DNA from: CAZMNY01 sp964567745
GTDB lineage: Bacteria > Planctomycetota > Planctomycetia > Pirellulales > Pirellulaceae
Length of the DNA stretch: 19,586 nt
Reading direction: 5' to 3'
NCBI GenBank assembly: GCA_964567745.1
Contig: CAZMNY010000067.1
Location: forward strand, 1-19,586
In this document: one piece after another, positions 13,955 to 19,586 of the stretch
Layout: every line of letters starts with the position of its first letter
Position numbering within the stretch: position 1 is the stretch's first letter
Program-made: the position numbers and the translations under genes
The notes under the pieces: generated by a model
What the model was told of the DNA's origin: nothing
The model's input: only the letters and a program-made list of their open reading frames with translations
The model's database searches: none

Positions 13955-15283
13955 TCAGACAAGTTTCGATTTTCCAGGCACGGCGACCGGGTAAGCCAAC
14001 GCGTCGTTCGGCTGCACCGGAGCTTCATCCTGCATCGAATGGTAGCCGTCGACGTTGGCAAGGCTGATGTCGGAATTGATCGCCTTTTCCCAACTGATCT
14101 TCTTGCCCGAGTAGGTGCAGAGTCGGCCGAGAATCGACGTCATCGTGCTCTTGGCGCCATACTCCGCTTCGTTGGGTCGTTTACCGGCACGCAGGTCGGC
14201 GAAGAAATCGTGGTGTTCTTGCTGGTGGCCTCCGCGAGCTCCCTTGGTGCTCCATTTCATCTCACCATCTTTTCCGTAGATCTTGCCGCGGTTGATGTCG
14301 GCCCAGCCCTTGGATCCGTGGGCGTGCTCGGAAACCGAATTCCAGCAACCCTTGATGTGGCGGCACTGGCTGAACATCTTCATGCCATTCGCGTAGGTGA
14401 ATTCGACAAAGTGGTGATCAAAAATCTGACCGTGCTCGTTGCTCGTTCGGACTTCGCGACCACCCATTCCGTTCGCCTCGACGGGAAAATCGTCAGCGAG
14501 CCAATTGATGACGTCCAAGTTGTGGATGTGCTGTTCGGTGATGTGATCGCCGCACAGCCAGTTGAAGTAATACCAGTTTCGCATCTGGTATTCCATTTCC
14601 GTTTGGTTGGCTTGTCGAGGACGAGTCCATACGCCGCCGCCATTCCAATAGGCTCGCGTGAGATTGATATCCCCGATCGCTCCACCTTTCAACTCAGCCA
14701 TCGTTTCTTTGTAGGCGACTTCGTGGCGGCGTTGGAGTCCGACCTGTACGCCCAGGTTCTTTTTCTTCGCGACGGCGGCAGCCTCGAGCACTCGGCGAAC
14801 GCCGGGAGCGTCGACGGCGACTGGCTTTTCCATGAAAACATGTTTGCCGGCGTTGACTGCGGCTTCGAAGTGCATCGGGCGAAAACCGGGAGGAGTCGCC
14901 AGGATGACCAGATCAATGTCGCTTTCGAGAACGTTCTTGTAAGCATCGAAACCCGTGAATTGCCGATCTTTGGGAACATCGACTTTGGTTGGGTGCTTTC
15001 CCTTTGCGGCTCGCAGCGAAGCCTGCATGCGATCGCCGAATGCGTCGGCCATCGCAACGAGCTTGACTTCACCGCTGGTAGTATTGAGAGCTTGAATCGT
15101 CGCCCCGGTGCCTCGACCGCCGCAGCCGACCACACCGATCTTGATCGTGTCGCTGCCCGCCGCATGGGCGCCCTGAGCTGACCGCAAGGCCGAAGCACCA
15201 ATGGCTCCGCCCGCCATCAAGAGCGAAGAATTACGGATAAAGTCGCGGCGCGACGAGTCGTTCTTGGCTTGCGAATCTGTCAT
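13955..15283 (-). CDS. Tat-exported Gfo/Idh/MocA family NAD(P)-dependent oxidoreductase
   Basis: 442 residues from ATG at 15283, with GGGAG 8 bases upstream. A Tat signal is visible: SSRRDFIRNSS at about 10-20, then a hydrophobic Ala/Gly/Leu stretch to about 42. The Rossmann start IKIGVVGCGGRGTG at 47-60 binds NAD(P). EKPVAVD (152-158) carries the conserved Lys of this superfamily. HITEQHIHNLDVINW at about 247-261 carries the catalytic-type His/Asp region. The C-terminal domain ends with WEKA and a DGYHSMQDEAPVQP tail. These enzymes usually oxidise or reduce sugars or inositols; the substrate here cannot be read. Planctomycetes carry many Tat-exported paralogues. It has its own terminator and a candidate promoter. 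Confidence 0.93.
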   Translation of the reverse strand: MTDSQAKNDSSRRDFIRNSSLLMAGGAIGASALRSAQGAHAAGSDTIKIGVVGCGGRGTGATIQALNTTSGEVKLVAMADAFGDRMQASLRAAKGKHPTKVDVPKDRQFTGFDAYKNVLESDIDLVILATPPGFRPMHFEAAVNAGKHVFMEKPVAVDAPGVRRVLEAAAVAKKKNLGVQVGLQRRHEVAYKETMAELKGGAIGDINLTRAYWNGGGVWTRPRQANQTEMEYQMRNWYYFNWLCGDHITEQHIHNLDVINWLADDFPVEANGMGGREVRTSNEHGQIFDHHFVEFTYANGMKMFSQCRHIKGCWNSVSEHAHGSKGWADINRGKIYGKDGEMKWSTKGARGGHQQEHHDFFADLRAGKRPNEAEYGAKSTMTSILGRLCTYSGKKISWEKAINSDISLANVDGYHSMQDEAPVQPNDALAYPVAVPGKSKLV

Positions 15284-15417
15284 GTGTCGGCTCCCAAAAT
15301 ACGGTTCATGGTCGCCTAGGCGGTCTCCGCATTCGGATCCTCACCTAGGATTTTCGTCCGGTTTTCTAGTCGACGACTCGTCGCTGGGTTGGCTCCCACC
15401 GAGAATCGACGACCAAT

Positions 15418-15446
15418 AGCATACTCTCCTTCGCCGTTGTCTTCAA
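15418..15446 (-). promoter_or_regulatory. Candidate sigma-70-type promoter for the oxidoreductase gene
   Basis: On the minus strand TTGAAG (15446-15441) and TATGCT (15423-15418) are separated by exactly 17 bases. Transcription would start near 15410, leaving a leader of about 130 bases before the ATG at 15283. It rests on sequence match alone. Confidence 0.35.
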
Positions 15447-15563
15447 TCAACCGAAACGCCGAAGTTTCAGCTAGAATGGCTACTTGGGCGAAGCTCAAAC
15501 CACTTGGATCAAGCCAACTCGACCCATAAATCTCGCCCTTCGACTATCCTCATTCGCAGCCAC

Positions 15564-16676
15564 ATGAAGCCCTCACTCGCATCCCGGACACTGTACCGAA
15601 TTCGTTGGTCCGTCCATTTGGTGATAACGTCCGTTGTCTTGGCGAGCTTTGTGTTGAGTTTCCAGCACCGCGTCGCGGCCGCAGAAACCTCGCTTCGATT
15701 CTCGCGGACCGAACCTCATTTAGGCACTCGGGTCACCATCATCGTCGATGTCTCGACAAAGGCCCAAGCAGCTCGCATCTTGAAAGCGGGGTTTGATCGA
15801 ATCGAGCAGCTCGACGCCATTCTTAGCGACTACCGCAGCGACAGCGAAGTCAATCGACTTTGCCAATCCGCGCCCCACCAAGAATTTGTGCCGATCAGTC
15901 GCGAGCTGTTCGAAGTGTTGGACACGGCACGCGCCTTAAGCCAACAAAGCGGCGGCGCCTTCGACGTGACGATCGGTCCCGTGTCCCGACTCTGGCGGCG
16001 AGCCCGACGGAGAAAGGAGATGCCGGAGAAAGAGCTGCTGGCCGAGGCAAGGCGGGCGGTTGGCTACGAGAAAATCGAGTTGCGAAAGTGCCCTCCGGGC
16101 GTCCGTTTGTCATCGGGCGAAATCCGAGTCGACCTTGGCGGAATCGCGAAGGGCTACATCGTCGACGAAGTGCTTAGTAAGTTGCGCGAACAAGGAGCGC
16201 TTGGCGCACTGGTCAACGCCGGTGGCGATATTGGCGTCTCCAAGCCCCATGACAAAGACAATCCTTGGCGTGTTGGCGTGGCGTCCATCGATCCGAGAAA
16301 AAAAGTCGATCGCCTGGTGACGCTATCGAAACAAGCCATCGCTACCTCGGGAGACGCGTTTCAATCCGTTGTTATCGATGGCAAAAGGTACTCGCATATC
16401 GTCGACCCTCGCACGGGCCTGGGTGTCACGGGGCAGAGCAGTGTCACGGTGATCGCGCCGAGAGCCGATCTGGCGGATGCCTGGGCGTCGGCCCTCAGCG
16501 TCCTGGGTCACGAAAAAGGGCTCGCCGCCTTCCCGAAAGCAACTGGCTACCACGCCCAAATCCTCTATTCGAAAACGGACGGAACGATTCACGTCGCGCG
16601 CAGCGACAAGTTTCCCGCCGGGCAGCCGGTCGCGTCTGAGCCCAATTCCGAATTGAAGGAAGAGTCGCCGGATTGA
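15564..16676 (+). CDS. apbE: FAD:protein FMN transferase (ApbE)
   Basis: 370 residues from ATG 15564. A TTG 60 bases upstream would only add a hydrophilic stretch before the signal sequence. ApbE transfers FMN from FAD onto a Thr/Ser of target proteins outside the cytoplasm, as in Na+-NQR and RNF subunits. A signal/anchor segment spans about 16-40. Motifs: SGGAFDVTIGPV at about 129-140; DLGGIAKGYIVD at 190-201; NAGGDIG at 218-224; TSGD at 261-264; the metal/FAD site HIVDPRTG at 278-285; and ADLADAWASAL at 301-311. A basic RRARRRK insertion follows LW at 145. The 220-base gap to the divergent oxidoreductase gene leaves space for its promoter. The next gene begins 7 bases downstream. Confidence 0.93.
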   Translation: MKPSLASRTLYRIRWSVHLVITSVVLASFVLSFQHRVAAAETSLRFSRTEPHLGTRVTIIVDVSTKAQAARILKAGFDRIEQLDAILSDYRSDSEVNRLCQSAPHQEFVPISRELFEVLDTARALSQQSGGAFDVTIGPVSRLWRRARRRKEMPEKELLAEARRAVGYEKIELRKCPPGVRLSSGEIRVDLGGIAKGYIVDEVLSKLREQGALGALVNAGGDIGVSKPHDKDNPWRVGVASIDPRKKVDRLVTLSKQAIATSGDAFQSVVIDGKRYSHIVDPRTGLGVTGQSSVTVIAPRADLADAWASALSVLGHEKGLAAFPKATGYHAQILYSKTDGTIHVARSDKFPAGQPVASEPNSELKEESPD

Positions 16677-16683
16677 CGTCACC

Positions 16684-18141
16684 ATGCGTATCGAATGTCA
16701 AGATTGCCACGAGACGATGCAAGTTCCGGCGAACGCGATTTCGCGACGGTTACGATGCCCGCGTTGCGGCTCGCGACTCGTGATCGACACGCCTGCCGCG
16801 GATCAAATCGACGCGAAACCGGCTCCGCAGCCCGACTCAACACCGTCCGATTCGCCAACTCGTCGTCGGTCGTCGAGCGAACTCCCCGAGAAGAAACGAC
16901 GACGTCGCGATAGCCGCGCAAAGAAAGCGTCGCAAGAGCGGGAACGCAAGAACGCCGACGACAAGGAAATCTCGTTGACCGACAAGTCGAGCGGTTCGGA
17001 GCCGCGAGAATCTCGAAAACGAAAGAAGCCCAAATCGGCCAAGAGCGCGAAACGGGAGACCTCGGGCCGAGCTGAGACGCAACGGCGACAAGAGCAAGAC
17101 CACCAACGAAGCGAAGGGCGAGCGAAGTCAAAAGACCGCGAGGCGGGTCGGGAGAAGAGGGCCGCTGAACAGAACATCGATCAACCACGCGACGCCGAAG
17201 ACGTACAAGCCGACGAGTCAGCGCGGGTGAAGAAAGGCGGAACCGGCGAGCCACGGCGGAAACGGCCCGAGGCGAGAAAGCCGTTGTGGCGAATGAGAAC
17301 GCCGGATGGTGAAATTTACGGTCCAGCAACGGCGGCGGAACTCGACGAGTGGGTTGTGGAGGGCCGGGTCGATGCGGCTTGCGAGATCTCGACAGACGAC
17401 CTCGATTGGTTTCCCGCGGATGTGCGGTATCCCGAGCTGGCCGCGGCGGATCGAATCTTGGACGCCGCGCCTCTTCTGGCCGATGGTGGTTTGAGCGAGT
17501 CGGCAGGGGTCGTGTCAGCGCCGCCGAAAAAAGCGCCGAGTGGCGAGGTGCCGCTCGCCGCACAACCGAACACGTCTGACTCCGATGTCGTTTCGCTCGA
17601 CTTGACTTCAGGCGACGAGGAACCGTCACCGCTCGATGCGATGTTTGAGCAGAGAGCAGCTCAAGCTGCATCCTCGCCGGACTTCGCTGCCATTCATGCA
17701 GGCGATCGCACTGGTTCAGAGCAATCAGTCGACGACCAGAATGAGCAATGGAACAATCCGCCGTCGATCATCAAACGTGCTCGAGCGACTGCGACTCTTG
17801 GGAACCTAGGCGCCGGGCTATTGGTTGTATTCACCTTGCTTGCCGCCATTCCCCCGGTGCTTGCGATGAGCCGATTGTGGGTTAGCGAGTCTGACCCGGT
17901 GCAGTGGAGGCTTTTCGTTAACGTGAGTCAGCTCATTTTGGCGCTGGTTTGCTTGCTTCCGGCGATGGCGGCGAAATCGTTAGGGCGCTCGGCGAAACGA
18001 TTCGCCACAGCGCCTAGCAGCCATGCGATGGACAAGTCTCTGCGAGCGCTCGTCTCGTTATTGCGGTGGGCTCTGCTTGCGATTGGCGCCGCAGCCATCT
18101 CGATGGTGCTGGCCTGGGTTCTGGCAGGCGCCGCCCAATAA
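16684..18141 (+). CDS. Zinc-ribbon / GYF_2-domain membrane protein of unknown function
   Basis: 485 residues, starting 7 bases after apbE and so probably co-transcribed. An N-terminal zinc ribbon has Cys5, Cys8, Cys25 and Cys28 (ECQDCHE, RCPRCGS). Residues about 45-200 are a long, highly charged Lys/Arg/Glu/Ser linker with little order. Residues about 200-246 match the GYF_2 (DUF4339) pattern: LWRMRTPDGEIYGPATAAELDEW, then a Trp at 242. A second disordered linker leads to three hydrophobic helices at about 371-395, 408-430 and 454-482. The soluble part is probably cytoplasmic and anchored by the C-terminus. GYF domains bind proline-rich peptides, so a scaffold or adaptor role is plausible but unproven. 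The link to apbE may be incidental. Confidence 0.8.
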   Translation: MRIECQDCHETMQVPANAISRRLRCPRCGSRLVIDTPAADQIDAKPAPQPDSTPSDSPTRRRSSSELPEKKRRRRDSRAKKASQERERKNADDKEISLTDKSSGSEPRESRKRKKPKSAKSAKRETSGRAETQRRQEQDHQRSEGRAKSKDREAGREKRAAEQNIDQPRDAEDVQADESARVKKGGTGEPRRKRPEARKPLWRMRTPDGEIYGPATAAELDEWVVEGRVDAACEISTDDLDWFPADVRYPELAAADRILDAAPLLADGGLSESAGVVSAPPKKAPSGEVPLAAQPNTSDSDVVSLDLTSGDEEPSPLDAMFEQRAAQAASSPDFAAIHAGDRTGSEQSVDDQNEQWNNPPSIIKRARATATLGNLGAGLLVVFTLLAAIPPVLAMSRLWVSESDPVQWRLFVNVSQLILALVCLLPAMAAKSLGRSAKRFATAPSSHAMDKSLRALVSLLRWALLAIGAAAISMVLAWVLAGAAQ

Positions 18142-18241
18142 CTTCTGCGGCTCCAATCCGCCGGACTGGGAGCGGCGAGGCGCGCGAGATGGTGAGCTTA
18201 AACGCAGTCCGCTTAAATGCGGTGAGCTACAGCGTGGCTAG

Positions 18242-19204
18242 TCAAGACGCGGTGAGTCGGATCATGTCTTCGACAAGACGCTCGACTGCAAGGTCGCCTT
18301 GGCACTCAAGGGGTCGGCATTCGCTGAGGCTGCGGAACCAGGTTTCTTGTCGCCGCGCGAACTGTCGCGTTCTCGCCTTGACGCGTTCGACCGTCTGGTC
18401 CAAGTCGCCATCGTTGGCGAGGTAGTCGAGCACTTCGCGATACCCGAGGGCTTGTGCCGCCGTTCTGCCCAACTGTTTGAAGTCGAGCAGTAATTGCTCG
18501 ACTTCCGCGATAAGCCCGTCGACGAACATTCGGTCGACTCGCGAATCGATTCGTTGATGCAACTGGAAGCGCGCCCAGCTCAACGTAAACACTCGACATT
18601 CGTCGGCGGCTCGTCCTTCGTCGAATTGAACTTGCTTGTGGCTGATTGGCTGGCCTGTGATGTGGTGAACCTCGAGAGCCCGAATCATTCGCCGCTTGTC
18701 GTTTGGGTGCAATTTTGCGGCGCTCAACGGATCGACTTGCATCAGGCGAGCCCGCAGTGCGTCGAGCCCAACCGACTCAACTTCGTCCTCAACTTGTTGG
18801 CGAAACTCCCAGTCCGCCGGCGGTCCTTCGTACAGGCCGCGCAGCAGAGACTTGAGATAGAGCGGAGTGCCGCCGACGAACAGCGGCTGCTTCCCGCGCG
18901 ACCGGATTTGCGTGACGATCGCATGGGCCGCATCGACATAGTCGCTCACGCTGAAGTCATCTTGTGGCGAGCGAATATCGATCAGATGATGCGGAACGCG
19001 TGCAAGCTGCTCGGCCGAGGGCTTGGCAGTACCGATGTCCATCCGTTCGTAAACCGCCATTGAGTCGAGCGAGATGATTTCGGCGTCAATCGCCTCGGCC
19101 AGCGCAACGCCAACTTCCGTCTTGCCGCTGGCCGTCGGCCCGGCCAAGAACCAACAATCGTCAATCGGCAACCTGGTTTGAGGTGATTCCGCCGGCGAAC
19201 TCAT
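18242..19204 (-). CDS. miaA: tRNA dimethylallyltransferase (MiaA)
   Basis: 320 residues, close to E. coli MiaA (316). It transfers a dimethylallyl group from DMAPP to N6 of A37 in tRNAs reading UNN codons, in the cytoplasm. Motifs: P-loop GPTASGKT at 22-29; ISLDSMAVYERMDIGTAKPS at about 44-63 with the catalytic-type Asp47; DDFSVSDYV at about 82-90; VGGTPLYLKSLLRGL at about 109-123; DKRRMIRALEVHHITG, the tRNA-binding helix; and RTRQFARRQETWFR near the C-terminus. The start sits before the P-loop at the usual distance. It faces the GYF-protein gene across a 100-base gap that contains no strong terminator. Confidence 0.96.
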   Translation of the reverse strand: MSSPAESPQTRLPIDDCWFLAGPTASGKTEVGVALAEAIDAEIISLDSMAVYERMDIGTAKPSAEQLARVPHHLIDIRSPQDDFSVSDYVDAAHAIVTQIRSRGKQPLFVGGTPLYLKSLLRGLYEGPPADWEFRQQVEDEVESVGLDALRARLMQVDPLSAAKLHPNDKRRMIRALEVHHITGQPISHKQVQFDEGRAADECRVFTLSWARFQLHQRIDSRVDRMFVDGLIAEVEQLLLDFKQLGRTAAQALGYREVLDYLANDGDLDQTVERVKARTRQFARRQETWFRSLSECRPLECQGDLAVERLVEDMIRLTAS

Positions 19205-19586
19205 CGTGGCCTTCAGCTTTTCGTTGTGAGTAGGATCATTCTTGGGGCAGCGAGATCATCTTCAAGCAAGAGTTCACGGACGGAAACCCAAGAGGCCGCT
19301 GTCAAAGTTCATTCGCATGCGCCACGAAGCTCACATTTTTTTGACGATGGCAGACGAATGAGTTGGACGAGCATATGCCAATCGCGAGTGCCGCGCCAAG
19401 TCGCATCGCTATCGTAGTCCACGATTTTGGCTTGCCGCCTTGCTCACAACACGATTCTACGTCGCGAGTCATGGTAGCCGCGGAACGTTCTTGTGCGACT
19501 GTGCCACGCGTGTGGCAGTCGACCAGGGATCAGGCGGGTTTCTTGCTTTTTTCGATGGAGAATATCCCTTGTCCGCTGATTAGCGA
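19205..19586. other. Region upstream of miaA without a recognised gene
   Basis: The minus strand should carry the miaA promoter. A TTGACA (complement of 19304-19309) is present, but no convincing -10 lies at 16-18 bases. One plus-strand frame from about 19471 is open to the window edge, with no ribosome site or recognisable protein sequence. The main structural element is the hairpin at 19496-19521. Confidence 0.4.
19496..19521. repeat. Extragenic palindrome
   Basis: TGCCAC (19502-19507) pairs with GTGGCA (19512-19517) around GCGT. After a 2-base bulge, four more pairs form (CGAC 19496-19499 with GTCG 19518-19521). No coding sequence is assigned here. It resembles short intergenic palindromes that can be repeated around a genome, but only one copy is visible in this window. 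Confidence 0.5.

Noticed and set aside
14039..15181. 380-residue plus-strand ORF opposite the Gfo/Idh/MocA gene
   Set aside because: It is the antisense shadow of a gene with clear Rossmann and EKP motifs, and has no recognisable domain or ribosome site.
15316..15498. 60-codon minus-strand ORF in the apbE/oxidoreductase gap
   Set aside because: Starts at TTG without a Shine-Dalgarno site and overlaps the candidate promoter. The peptide is not recognisable, though its composition is not absurd.
16679..17671. 330-residue minus-strand ORF opposite the GYF protein
   Set aside because: Arg/Ser/Pro-rich low-complexity translation produced by the charged linker codons on the other strand. The sense protein has zinc-ribbon and GYF motifs.
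19471..19586. Plus-strand frame open to the window edge
   Set aside because: No ribosome site, contains the palindrome at 19496-19521, and shows no recognisable protein sequence in its 38 codons.

Overview
The window looks like a chromosomal segment of a planctomycete, most likely in the Pirellula/Blastopirellula/Rhodopirellula group. The evidence is protein content, not a marker-gene tree. It includes a DUF1501 protein paired with a PSCyt1-DUF1549-DUF1553 (PSD1) protein, a planctomycete-type tyrosine-recombinase remnant, a cysteine-rich OmpL-like (BBP2) porin, a Tat-exported Gfo/Idh/MocA oxidoreductase, and a zinc-ribbon plus GYF_2 membrane protein.

Layout. Positions 1-3203 (+) form a housekeeping operon: the 3' end of a gene with a TDKPG-repeat tail (perhaps secG), yicC (endoribonuclease), gmk (guanylate kinase), rpoZ (RNA polymerase omega, TTG start), and coaC and coaB (coenzyme A synthesis, encoded as two separate proteins). 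Positions 3208-7231 (-) hold the DUF1501 / cytochrome-like PSCyt1-PSD1 pair. Its stop codon converges to within 4 bases of coaB's. Positions 7348-10387 (-) hold a secreted HExxH metallopeptidase-like protein, a small secreted coiled-coil protein with a Wza-type Poly_export domain, and a possible 31-codon leader ORF. Positions 10579-11494 look like an island scar: a decayed integrase beside an intact tRNA-Ser(UGA). Positions 11604-15283 (-) hold a small conserved-looking protein, the porin with two 5'-UTR inverted repeats and a strong terminator, and a Gfo/Idh/MocA oxidoreductase with its own terminator and a candidate promoter. Positions 15564-18141 (+) hold apbE (flavin transferase) and the zinc-ribbon/GYF protein. 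miaA (-) closes the window at 18242-19204.

How the genes work together. The left block serves core nucleotide, RNA and CoA metabolism. Most of the middle encodes envelope or periplasmic proteins with signal peptides. ApbE flavinylates exported redox proteins. MiaA modifies A37 in tRNAs that read UNN codons, and the tRNA-Ser(UGA) encoded here carries the A36-A37-A38 run it recognises.

I see no CRISPR array, complete mobile element, rRNA or obvious defence cluster. The most unusual points are the orphan Poly_export protein with its possible coupled small ORF, the metallopeptidase with a C-terminal PA-IL-like domain, the integrase relic at the tRNA, the structured porin leader, and the PSCyt1 protein with no convincing ordinary start codon next to its signal peptide.
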